64,000 nucleotides of DNA from an uncultured Draconibacterium sp. Lineage in GTDB: Bacteria; Bacteroidota; Bacteroidia; Bacteroidales; Prolixibacteraceae. The translations under genes and the position numbers were made by a program. Location of the stretch: positions 124,001 through 188,000 of the forward strand of contig CANLMQ010000005.1 in NCBI GenBank assembly GCA_947492175.1, in the 5' to 3' direction. The notes below the pieces were generated by a model. That model worked only from the letters and a program-made list of their open reading frames with translations, made no database searches and was not told the origin of the DNA. This document shows positions 17,796-25,838 of this stretch, piece by piece (position 1 is the first letter of the stretch; every line of letters begins with the position of its first letter).

Positions 17796-18248
17796 TTATA
17801 TCGGAATGAATAAAATTATCAAGCCAATAAATCCAACAATCGATAATCTCAATAGAATATTCTTATAGAAATTTGTATTATCTCTTGAAATTTTAAGAAC
17901 TGATATTATTACAATAGTTAAAGCTAAAACAAAACCGTATACTAAAAATATATTTGTCTCTGAATACTTTCCAAGTTTAAAGAGTATCCCTATACACATA
18001 AGTGATAATGAAAATCCAGTCGCAATTGCTCCAATTTTTCTTAATCGAGAAATATCTTTAAAAGTTCCTTTTTTGAAGATGTCTTTAAATTTTATTTCGT
18101 TGAAGATAATTAGTCCGAATGCAAAGTAGAAGAATGCTAAAATAACCAAAGATATTACCATTACAAATCCAACATAAGGAATTGTGATTAATCTCAAAGC
18201 AATTGAAATTGCGATTATTGCTCCAAGTATTTTTTCTGTTTTTTTCAT
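17796..18248 (-). CDS. Hypothetical four-helix membrane protein
   Basis: With the ATG at 18248 (MKKTEKILGAIIAISIALRL) the product is 150 residues. The longer frame to 18296 would read through the inverted GTGCAC repeat and is rejected. Four hydrophobic segments are visible: residues about 7-26, 29-52, 76-97 and 105-125, with a fifth at the C-terminus (LSIVGFIGLIILFIPI). I do not recognise a family; the layout is that of many small Bacteroidota inner-membrane proteins. It is AT rich and lies between imperfect inverted repeats 540 bases apart, in line with a mobile cassette. Confidence 0.6.
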   Translation of the reverse strand: MKKTEKILGAIIAISIALRLITIPYVGFVMVISLVILAFFYFAFGLIIFNEIKFKDIFKKGTFKDISRLRKIGAIATGFSLSLMCIGILFKLGKYSETNIFLVYGFVLALTIVIISVLKISRDNTNFYKNILLRLSIVGFIGLIILFIPI

Positions 18249-18296
18249 CGTTTGTAGTCCTCGTTTATATGGTGCACAATGTATGTTTATATACAC

Positions 18297-19009
18297 TTTT
18301 GTGTCTTCTTTTGATATTAGGCATAAAGCATAGAATGTGAGAAATCTATCCGTTTGTAAACGTTTTCAATCGGATTCTAATTTAACAAAAACAACCATTT
18401 GTTTGTAAACTACTTAACAAAAGCATTTGTATAACATAAAATGATAATACTTATTTGAAGGTGAACTAAGTTGTAGCTGCCCTTATTTTGAAAGCTAGAA
18501 CAACCACGCCAGAAATCATCTCATCTGCAAAAAAAGAAACAGAGCTGCTGAAATAAATTCAGTATGGAACACCGGAGCGCAGATTTGCCCCACCTCAATT
18601 AAGGGGAAATGCCACATCCCTTTATTCAAGCTACTTTCAGTGGAATTACAATCCATTTTGTAGCCATACAAAACCGTTTCGTAGCGGCTAAAAACCATTC
18701 CCTCATAGATAAAAATCGATTTTTAGGGGCTAGAACATAGTTTTTATCTATTAAAAACTACTTTTTGGTGACCGAAAACCGTTTTGTAAAGGCTAAAAAC
18801 CATTTTTTCATAGATACGAATCGATTTCTAGAGGTTACGAATTAGATTTTATCTATTAAAAAACGTTCTTCAGGGACTAAAAAATAGTTTCTCACGGGTA
18901 AACTGTAAATGTTCAATAAAAAACACATTTTGGGGCTAAAGCCCCCAGCAAAAGAGGCGTTACTAACTCCGCACCAGCGAAAGATCCGATCCGTTCTTTA
19001 AAACCATTT
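18297..19009. other. Gene-free 713-bp region
   Basis: No reading frame here looks like a gene. The region holds the tandem repeat at 18670-18879 and a decaying third unit up to about 18915. A GGGGCT-AA-AGCCCC hairpin at 18932-18945 lies just past the end of the activase gene. A short frame at 18516-18698 (minus) is an artefact of the repeats. Confidence 0.7.
18670..18879. repeat. Two-copy 105-bp imperfect tandem repeat
   Basis: Unit 1 begins AAAACCGTTTCGTAGCGGC at 18670, unit 2 AAAACCGTTTTGTAAAGGC at 18775. The units match at most positions and share TAAAAACCATT, TCATAGAT, AATCGATTT and TTTATCTATTAAAAA. Within each unit a shorter, degenerate motif with GGCTA-like boundaries recurs about three times. 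Confidence 0.75.
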
Positions 19010-19915
19010 TTATCCCCCTATCTCCGCCTCAATACCATATTTTTCGAATATTGCCAACGCTCTGTTTTGTTCCTCTTCGGTGGGCTCTTCCATATTGAAT
19101 TCGTTGTATTTTAATCCCAGCTTATTGTATTTACCGGCCGCTATATTATGATAGGGCAACAGGTTTACAACGGGCTTTTTGCCCGGCAAGGCCGCAATTA
19201 TTTCGGCCATTTGGGTAAGCGTGTTGTAATCGGCATTTACATTTCTGATTAAAGGAATCCGAATATTAATTTTTGCACCGCTTTCTGCCAAAACACGAAG
19301 ATTTTCGAGTATTAGTTTATTGCTTACCCCTGTCCATTTCTTATGTTTTGCCGAATCGATTAGTTTCAAATCGAACAGGAACAGCTCGGTTCTTTTGGCT
19401 ACTTCGAGCAAAGTTTCGGTGTCGGCAAAACCACAGGTATCAACTGTTCGGTGAAGCTTGTGTTCGCCACATACTTTTAGCATTTCCAGTAAAAATTCGG
19501 GATGCATCAACGGCTCTCCTCCCGAGAAAGTTACACCTCCGCCCGACTGATCGATATGTACCCTTTCTTTTTCGATGATTTCAACCAACTCGTTCACATC
19601 GTACATTTGCCCCGACATTTCGATAGCTCTTGTTGGGCACACATCGGCACAAATGCCGCAAAGTGTACAAGCCTCGTAGTCGGTTACAATTCCTTTCGGT
19701 GTTAAAATAAGGGCATCTTCAGGGCATACCTGCACACATTCCTGCGCACCTATACATTTCGATTCGGTATACAATTTCTGCGCAGCCGCCGACTGGCTTT
19801 CAGGATTGTGACACCATTTACACGAAAGCAGGCAACCCTTTAAAAACAGGGTTATCCGGATACCCGGGCCATCGTTAATGGCGTAGCGTTTTATATCGAA
19901 AATTAATGGAACCAT
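19010..19915 (-). CDS. Glycyl-radical enzyme activating protein (radical SAM)
   Basis: This activase uses S-adenosylmethionine and a [4Fe-4S] cluster to create the glycyl radical on its partner enzyme. The 301-residue protein has the radical SAM motif KGCLLSCKWCHNPES (CxxxCxxC, residues about 28-35). An inserted ferredoxin-like domain with two further clusters follows (CIGAQECVQVCPEDAL and CTLCGICADVCPTRAI). The GGVTFSGGEPL motif for SAM binding is present. The extra clusters place it in the PflA-like group that serves HypD-, CutC- and glycerol-dehydratase-type enzymes. The partner gene is upstream on the same strand, but a mobile element now separates the two. Confidence 0.93.
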   Translation of the reverse strand: MVPLIFDIKRYAINDGPGIRITLFLKGCLLSCKWCHNPESQSAAAQKLYTESKCIGAQECVQVCPEDALILTPKGIVTDYEACTLCGICADVCPTRAIEMSGQMYDVNELVEIIEKERVHIDQSGGGVTFSGGEPLMHPEFLLEMLKVCGEHKLHRTVDTCGFADTETLLEVAKRTELFLFDLKLIDSAKHKKWTGVSNKLILENLRVLAESGAKINIRIPLIRNVNADYNTLTQMAEIIAALPGKKPVVNLLPYHNIAAGKYNKLGLKYNEFNMEEPTEEEQNRALAIFEKYGIEAEIGG

Positions 19916-19957
19916 GTTTTTCCAGTGCTATGTTATCATTTCGTTGTAAGATTTTTT

Positions 19958-20353
19958 CCTGTCATTTCGACGATAGGAGAAATCTACTTTTACAACGCAT
20001 CATAAATTTGAGAATTCAAAAATTTCCAATCAGGATTAATATCATTTATCAAATTTTCTTTTTTCTCTCTTCTCCATTTTTTTATTTCTTTTTCTCTTGC
20101 AATGGCATCATCAATATTTTGAAAGTGCTCGTAATATATCAGAAAATGACAATTGTATTTTTTTGTAAACCCAGGTAATAATCCATTTTCATGCTCATAA
20201 ACTCTTCGTTGCAGGTCGTTCGTAACACCTATGTAAAGAACAGTCTTATTTTTGTTCGTAACCACGTAAACAAAGTAATTATAGTCTCTCATTGATCAAA
20301 TATTTCAATTACTGCAGATAGATTTCTCAGTCGTACCTCCTTCGAAATGACAG
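19958..20353. mobile_element. 396-bp mini-element: GIY-YIG gene between inverted repeats
   Basis: The left end (19958-19986) reads CCTGTCATTTCGACG then GAGAAATCTA. The right end (20319-20353) is its inverse, TAGATTTCTC then TTCGAAATGACAG, with a small insertion. Only the GIY-YIG gene lies between. The element sits 5 bases past the glycyl radical enzyme stop and 42 bases before the activase start. Similar TGTCATTTCGA ends around GIY-YIG genes are common in Bacteroidota genomes, as far as I recall. Confidence 0.75.
19990..20292 (-). CDS. GIY-YIG nuclease family protein
   Basis: A small single-domain endonuclease-fold protein of 100 residues. The motif pair YFVYVVTNKNKTVLYIGVT carries the GIY-YIG tyrosines, NDLQRRVYEHENG the conserved Arg and following residues, and a downstream Glu (AIAREKEIKKWRREKK) the metal ligand. 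This matches the UPF0213/excinuclease-like standalone group frequent in Bacteroidota. It fills almost all of a 396-bp element with inverted ends and could mobilise it, which is inference. It has no functional tie to the enzymes on either side. Confidence 0.88.
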   Translation of the reverse strand: MRDYNYFVYVVTNKNKTVLYIGVTNDLQRRVYEHENGLLPGFTKKYNCHFLIYYEHFQNIDDAIAREKEIKKWRREKKENLINDINPDWKFLNSQIYDAL

Positions 20354-20357
20354 CAGC

Positions 20358-22817
20358 TCATATACTCTCATTCTGAGTCCGGTCAATTACTTCCTGTTGC
20401 AAATCCGCATTCATATCGTTAAAATAGTCGCTGTAGCCGGCCATCCGTACCAGCAAATCTTTATAATCTTCGGGGCAGGCCTGCGCAGCCAAAAGTGTTG
20501 CCGTATCAACAATATTAAACTGAATATGATGACCGTTCAACGAAAAATAACTACGAATAAGGTGGCCCAGTTTCTCCACATCTTTGTCGCGTTTAAGCAG
20601 GCTCGGAACAAAGCGCAAATTAAGCAGTGTACCTCCCGATTTTTGCTGATCGAGTTTTCCCAACGAACGGATTACATTGGTTGGGCCATGCGTATCGCAA
20701 CCGTGTGAGGGCGAAGTTCCGTCGGAAATCGACTTTCCGGAGAAACGGCCGTTTGGTGTGGCACCCAGCACCAATCCAAAATACACGTGGCATGTGGTTG
20801 AAAGCATATTTAAATGAAAGCTTTCGCCTTTTGTATTGGGTTTTCCGTCGATGGCTTCCAGCAGGTCGTTGTACACCTGTACGGCAATAGCATCGGCATA
20901 TTCGTCGTCGTTGCCAAAAAAGGGCGTGCGATTTAAAATCCGCTGACGCAACACTTCTTCGCCTTCGAAGTTTTTAGAAACTGCTGCGAGAATGGTTTCC
21001 ATCGAAAAGGTCTTGTCCTCGTAAACATGTTTCTTCAGCACCGAAAGGCTGTCGGTTACCGTTCCTAAACCGGTACACTGAATGTAGTTGGTATTGTACC
21101 TCGGCCCGCCGTTGTAATAATCTTTTCCTTTCGAAATACAGTCTTCGATAACCACCGAAAGAAAAGGTGCGGGTGCATACCTGGCAAACATCCGGTCGAT
21201 GTAGTTGCTTACCCTTATTTTCTGATCGACCACAAAATTCAGCTGTTTTAAAAAGGCCTCGTACAGTTCCTGGTAGCTTTTAAAACTGCGCGGATCTCCT
21301 GTTTCAATTCCCGCTACTTTTCCGGTAAGGGGATCAATTCCGTTGTTTAGTGTAATCTCCAGAATTTTTGGAACATTTAAATAGCCGGTTAACAAATAGG
21401 CTTCTTTTCCAAAAGCACCCACCTCAATACAGCCGCTGCAACCGCCTTCTCGGGCATCCTGAAGGGTTTTCTCCTGGTTTACCAGTTCCTGTACATACAC
21501 ATCGGGATTAAAAACCGACGGGTAGCCATGCCCCTGGCGAATCAGTTTCACGGCAGCCTGTAAAAACTCGTCGGGCGTAACTTTACCAATGTGAACCGAA
21601 TTTCCGGGCTGAAGAATGTGCAGCTCTTCAATTACTTCCAGCATCATGTACGAAACTTCGCTTACCCCGTTTGTTCCATCGGGTTTTATCCCGCCAATGT
21701 TAATGTTGGTAAAGTCGTTGAATGTTCCGCTTTCGCGTGCCGTAATCCCCACTTTTGGCGGCGCCGGATGGTTGTTTACCTTAATCCAGAAACAACTGAT
21801 CAGTTCTTTGGCTTCATCACGGGTGAGCGTTCCTTCAGCCACTTCTTTTTCGTAAAAAGGGGTAAGGTGCTGATCGAAATGTCCCGGATTCATGGCATCC
21901 CAGCCATTTAGTTCGGTAATGGTGCCCAAATGCACAAACCAATACATCTGAATGGCCTCCCACAGATTTCGTGGCGCATTGGCAGGCACCCAACGACAAA
22001 CTTCGGCAATACGCTTTAATTCTTTTATACGTTTAGGATTGGCTTCGGTGGCAGCCATTTTCTCAGCAAGGTCGGCATGACGCCCGGCAAAAACAATAGC
22101 TGCATCGCACGAAATATCCATGGCTTTCAGCTCTTCCAGTTTGTCTGTTGCCTCCGGGTCGTTCAGAAAATCGAGGCGGTTAATATGGTCGTTTATTTCT
22201 CTTTTATAATCGAGCATGCCCTTGCGATAAACAGCGCCATCGAGCGCAGTATGGCCGGGCGCACGTTGTTCCATAAACTCGGTAAACACACCGGCTCCGT
22301 AGGCTCTTTGCCACTCGTTTGGCACGTGACTAAAAATACGTTCGCGCATGGTGCGGCCCTTCCAATAGGGAATTACTTCGTGTTCGTAAGTATCAATATC
22401 TGCCTGCGAAATGGTGTATCGCTGCTGATCGCGTGAGTTAAGCACATGAAAATCTTCCACGCTGTGGCAAGTTAGTTCGGGAAAAGTAGGCACCGATTTC
22501 GGGAAAGGACCCCGTTCGGCAACAATCAATTCATCTTTGCCAATATAAATTGTTTTTTGTTTGCAGATTTCCAGAAAATTAAGGGCACGCATTACCGGCT
22601 CCGAATATTTTCCATAGTTCTCTTTGTAAAAACGTGTTGATATTAAAGCCCGTTCGATGGAAAGCGTTTCGGGAGTTTCAACACTCAGTTTCCGCAAACG
22701 CTGGATACGTTCATTCATACCGGGTCCAATAGCGTTGGGGTGCGGAGTATAAAAATTACCTTCAGCGCCGGCCGGACGCCCGGGTTTTACTTTATGGGTT
22801 GTTTCAGCAAAGCTCAT
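20358..22817 (-). CDS. Glycyl radical enzyme, HypD-like (trans-4-hydroxyproline dehydratase type)
   Basis: Glycyl radical enzymes carry out radical eliminations under anoxia. The start at 22817 (MSFAETTHKVKPGRPAG) gives 819 residues; the frame to 22889 is an unlikely extension. Catalytic Cys463 and Glu465 lie in GGCSGCIEVGAFGKE. The radical glycine (Gly794) is in VRMAGYSDYF, 25 residues before the end. Long stretches such as TEFMEQRAPGHT, NNHPAPPKVGIT and KILEITLNNG agree with the clostridial HypD sequence as I remember it, better than with PFL, CutC or HpdB. HypD makes P5C from hydroxyproline, but no P5C reductase gene is adjacent, so the substrate is not certain. The N-terminus is about 30 residues longer than clostridial HypD. 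Confidence 0.85.
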   Translation of the reverse strand: MSFAETTHKVKPGRPAGAEGNFYTPHPNAIGPGMNERIQRLRKLSVETPETLSIERALISTRFYKENYGKYSEPVMRALNFLEICKQKTIYIGKDELIVAERGPFPKSVPTFPELTCHSVEDFHVLNSRDQQRYTISQADIDTYEHEVIPYWKGRTMRERIFSHVPNEWQRAYGAGVFTEFMEQRAPGHTALDGAVYRKGMLDYKREINDHINRLDFLNDPEATDKLEELKAMDISCDAAIVFAGRHADLAEKMAATEANPKRIKELKRIAEVCRWVPANAPRNLWEAIQMYWFVHLGTITELNGWDAMNPGHFDQHLTPFYEKEVAEGTLTRDEAKELISCFWIKVNNHPAPPKVGITARESGTFNDFTNINIGGIKPDGTNGVSEVSYMMLEVIEELHILQPGNSVHIGKVTPDEFLQAAVKLIRQGHGYPSVFNPDVYVQELVNQEKTLQDAREGGCSGCIEVGAFGKEAYLLTGYLNVPKILEITLNNGIDPLTGKVAGIETGDPRSFKSYQELYEAFLKQLNFVVDQKIRVSNYIDRMFARYAPAPFLSVVIEDCISKGKDYYNGGPRYNTNYIQCTGLGTVTDSLSVLKKHVYEDKTFSMETILAAVSKNFEGEEVLRQRILNRTPFFGNDDEYADAIAVQVYNDLLEAIDGKPNTKGESFHLNMLSTTCHVYFGLVLGATPNGRFSGKSISDGTSPSHGCDTHGPTNVIRSLGKLDQQKSGGTLLNLRFVPSLLKRDKDVEKLGHLIRSYFSLNGHHIQFNIVDTATLLAAQACPEDYKDLLVRMAGYSDYFNDMNADLQQEVIDRTQNESI

Positions 22818-23084
22818 TTTACCAAAAATTAAATCCGTATTAATAGAAAAGAAAGAAGAAGAATGCGAAGGGGGAAGAAAACTACGCATACAAGATCCAG
22901 CACTCGAAAAGACATCGGTATGTAACCAGAAGATTTGATATGTGCTGTTGTATAGCCACTTTATTCAGATTTATTAATGTGGTAAATTTATTGAAATTTT
23001 GTCTGGTTTCAAAAAATCATATTTTGACAATTAGTTTCTTATAATTCTTTACTGATAGACAAAACCTGATATTGCAGAAAATAT

Positions 23085-24176
23085 TTATTCCTTTATTATC
23101 ATTTCCCCCATCATGCCATATATCATTGCCTGAAATCCATGTTTCTCATCTGTCTCCGGATGATAATCAATATAGTCTTCAATACTATATAATGGTCCGG
23201 GTCCCTTACATGAATTAAGAACCTGCCCTTTTGGGGTTACAAAGTTTCTCAGGCTTTCTGTCGACTTTAAAATAGTTAGTTCAAAATCATTTTGGGGCAA
23301 CCATTGGTTATTAACAGCTAAAGCCAGGTAATATGCAATCATTCCTGTACCACTAACATCGGGTTCCGAATCGCCTGCAGGTAAATGTAATAAAATATGC
23401 CACATCCCATTCTCTGCCTGTACTTTCAAAAGTGAGTATGCTGTTCGTTTTAAAACCGGTAATAACTGTTTTCTGTACTTATTGGGTAAAAACATCATTG
23501 ATGTAACAAGTCCCCTCAAAAGCCAACCATGTCCTCTGGACCATGCTCCCGGCGAAAGTTGTGAAGAACCGTCTATCCAACCTCTTCCCTGGCTCCATAG
23601 CCCAGTTTCACTATTCCTCAGAATTAATTCATAAATTTTGAACTGATTAACTGATTCTTCAAACAAGCAAGTATCTTTTACTAACCAACCTGTTTTAGCA
23701 ATTCGACTTGCATATTCCTGCAAATAATCCATCAGGATGTAATGCCCTCCCTCATGGTTAATCATAACCGCTCCATCTTCTGACCTCCTTAATTCTTGTT
23801 TCATTTTATAACTCTCAGCAATAAATCCATTAAACCATTCCTTGTTTTTACTAACCATGCCAAGTGTAAAATTCATACTGCAAAAAGGTTGAATACGATA
23901 TGAAATTGTATCATCAGGATTAATACCTCTATTCTGGTAGACTCTCTCAACCAAGCTAATACAATTATTTTGATTAGTATATTCATCAAAAACCAACAAA
24001 GCCTCTAAAGTAAGATCAAGAGGGTAATTCCCTTTGCTATCTGATGGATTGCTAAAATTATTATTCAAGCTAAACCAGTGCTTAGAAACTTTCTCAATTA
24101 TTATCTCCGGACTTTGTGCATATGTTATCGGGAGATAAGTTATCATAAAAGTAACCGATAGTATTATTCTATTCAT
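23085..24176 (-). CDS. GH88/GH105-like unsaturated glucuronyl or galacturonyl hydrolase
   Basis: These enzymes remove the 4,5-unsaturated uronic acid left at chain ends by polysaccharide lyases, starting by hydration of the double bond. The 363-residue protein has a signal peptide (ending TYAQ) and an (alpha/alpha)6 barrel. The motifs SPGAWSRGHGWLLRGL (residues about 206-221), INHEGGHYILMDYLQEYAS (with the catalytic-type Asp) and the C-terminal TDEKHGFQAMIYG are typical. The gene lies 123 bases downstream of SusD on the same strand, beyond a terminator-like hairpin, and completes the PUL. No lyase is in the window, so substrates must be supplied by enzymes encoded elsewhere. Confidence 0.83.
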   Translation of the reverse strand: MNRIILSVTFMITYLPITYAQSPEIIIEKVSKHWFSLNNNFSNPSDSKGNYPLDLTLEALLVFDEYTNQNNCISLVERVYQNRGINPDDTISYRIQPFCSMNFTLGMVSKNKEWFNGFIAESYKMKQELRRSEDGAVMINHEGGHYILMDYLQEYASRIAKTGWLVKDTCLFEESVNQFKIYELILRNSETGLWSQGRGWIDGSSQLSPGAWSRGHGWLLRGLVTSMMFLPNKYRKQLLPVLKRTAYSLLKVQAENGMWHILLHLPAGDSEPDVSGTGMIAYYLALAVNNQWLPQNDFELTILKSTESLRNFVTPKGQVLNSCKGPGPLYSIEDYIDYHPETDEKHGFQAMIYGMMGEMIIKE

Positions 24177-24214
24177 AGTTATTCATTTATTTAAGGAAAA
24201 CTATTTGATAATGA

Positions 24215-24246
24215 AAAAACCAGCATGACGGTCCACACTGGTTTTT
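24215..24246 (-). terminator. Hairpin after SusD
   Basis: Nine-bp stem AAAAACCAG / CTGGTTTTT with a 14-base loop, in the gap between the SusD stop and the GH88/105 start. It could attenuate transcription into the hydrolase gene. Confidence 0.6.
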
Positions 24247-24299
24247 ACAAGCATCTTGCTACATATATATCCTAAATCCAAGACTGTTCAAAAGAATTA

Positions 24300-25826
24300 T
24301 TAATTCCAGTCATTACTAATATCATTGGCAACTTCAGTATTGTATTTTTTCTCATTTTCAGGAATAGGAAACAAGTAGTATTTATCATTAATCGAGAAAC
24401 TGTTTCCATAATAATCCTTTTTCTCATTTGCCAAAACATCCAGATCATCCCACCGTACAATATCAAACCACCGTTGCTGCTCACCAAACAATTCAAGCTG
24501 TCTTTCATGTTTGAGCTTTTCCATAGCTTCTGCCTGAGTACCCAAAGTAGTATATTCAAAAGCCCCCACTCTTGCTCTTACTCTGTTTATTAAAGGTAGC
24601 GCATCGGTTACCTTGTTTTGTTCTATCAACGCCTCTGCCCAAAGCAATAATACATCCGAGAATCTAATAATTTTAGAATTGATACCACTTGATGGATTAG
24701 GTTCAGAAGGAATTGTTTCTAAATTCTGATATTTTCTCCAACTCAAGCCGGCAGATTCGGGATAATTTCCTCCTGCATAATCAGTATCGCCACCATAATA
24801 ATTCTCGCCTGGAGCATTATAAAATACCATATATGCCCTGGGATCAGTATAATCACTATTGGTTTCATCTTTATAAGTAAATGCTTTTGCCCCTGTTTTT
24901 GATATTTTCAAATTATTCCAAGAGGTAAAGTCATACTCTTTGGCCCGCCCGGTATGAATAGCTGATCCTCCCCACGTTTCTTCTCCACCAAACATATACC
25001 AATAATTATCGCCAACAAAGAATCCATGTTGTACTTCAAAAACCGATTCAGAGTTATTATCTCCATCTTCTACAAAATTGGTTTCATAGTTATCTGCCAG
25101 ACTATACGAATATTCACTTCCGTCTAATTTCTTTAACTCATTTTCAGCTTCAGCATACTTTCCCTGATACAAAAGAACTTTTCCCAGTAAAGCCACTGAA
25201 GCTCCTTTTGTAACTCTGCCTATATCAACAGGATGCGACACAGGCAATTTACTGGCAGCATCCTTTAAATCTTCTTCAATAAAAGCATAAATACTCTCAA
25301 CAGAACTCCTTGATATATTTTGTATTGCCTTATCATCCCATGATTTTCGCAATGGAACTCTCCCCCATAAAGTAACTAACTTGAAATAAGACCAGGCTCT
25401 CAGAAACTTCGCCTCTCCAATTAATTGAATTCTCAGTTCTGCTTCTTCATCTGTTTTCGTTTCCCACTCGGTTATTTTTCTTTCAGCCAAATTTGCCCTA
25501 AGAACCATACGATATAGCGATCTCCACAGATTGTTTATAAATTCGGTTGTTTTGTCGTATGTAAATGAACTAAATACAGCAATTTGAGGATTTAATGCAG
25601 TTTTCTTTTCACCATCATTTCCCAGCAAATCGAACATAAAATAATACTCGCGAGCATACATAAAATAAAATCCCCCATAAATAGCATTTACGGCTTTTAT
25701 ACACTCATCGCTATTTTTATAGTAAGTATTCTCTGAGTAATTGTTGGGATTGTCTAAATCCAAAACATCATCGTTGCAGCTAAAGATCAGAAAGGCTGAT
25801 ACAAATATGATTATATATTTTTTCAT
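24300..25826 (-). CDS. SusD/RagB family surface glycan-binding lipoprotein
   Basis: SusD-like proteins form a lid over the SusC transporter and bind oligosaccharide at the cell surface. I place the start at 25826 (MKKYIIIFVSAFLIFSCNDD), three codons inside the open frame, giving 508 residues and a lipobox (FLIFSC, Cys17). The usual pattern is visible: NNYSENTYYKNSDECIKAVNA, helical TPR region with LNPQIAVF and GEAKFLRAWSYFKLV, and the C-terminal RVRARVG and ERQLELFGEQQRWFDIVRW motifs. It starts 12 bases after the SusC stop, so the pair is translationally linked. Ligand identity is not predictable from sequence. Confidence 0.95.
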   Translation of the reverse strand: MKKYIIIFVSAFLIFSCNDDVLDLDNPNNYSENTYYKNSDECIKAVNAIYGGFYFMYAREYYFMFDLLGNDGEKKTALNPQIAVFSSFTYDKTTEFINNLWRSLYRMVLRANLAERKITEWETKTDEEAELRIQLIGEAKFLRAWSYFKLVTLWGRVPLRKSWDDKAIQNISRSSVESIYAFIEEDLKDAASKLPVSHPVDIGRVTKGASVALLGKVLLYQGKYAEAENELKKLDGSEYSYSLADNYETNFVEDGDNNSESVFEVQHGFFVGDNYWYMFGGEETWGGSAIHTGRAKEYDFTSWNNLKISKTGAKAFTYKDETNSDYTDPRAYMVFYNAPGENYYGGDTDYAGGNYPESAGLSWRKYQNLETIPSEPNPSSGINSKIIRFSDVLLLWAEALIEQNKVTDALPLINRVRARVGAFEYTTLGTQAEAMEKLKHERQLELFGEQQRWFDIVRWDDLDVLANEKKDYYGNSFSINDKYYLFPIPENEKKYNTEVANDISNDWN

Positions 25827-25838
25827 AATTCTCAATTT

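Noticed and set aside
16063..18296. Integron cassette array with attC sites
   Set aside because: Spacers and gene-tail repeats look cassette-like, but I could not match paired GTTRRRY and RYYYAAC cores in the right positions, and no integrase is in the window.
18516..18698. 60-codon frame on the minus strand
   Set aside because: It overlaps the tandem-repeat region and has no recognisable features.
18670..18915. CRISPR array
   Set aside because: The repeat units are 105 bases, imperfect and without unique spacers, and no cas gene is present.
24272..24559. 95-codon frame on the minus strand beside SusD
   Set aside because: It overlaps the SusD C-terminal coding region in another frame and has no start signal.
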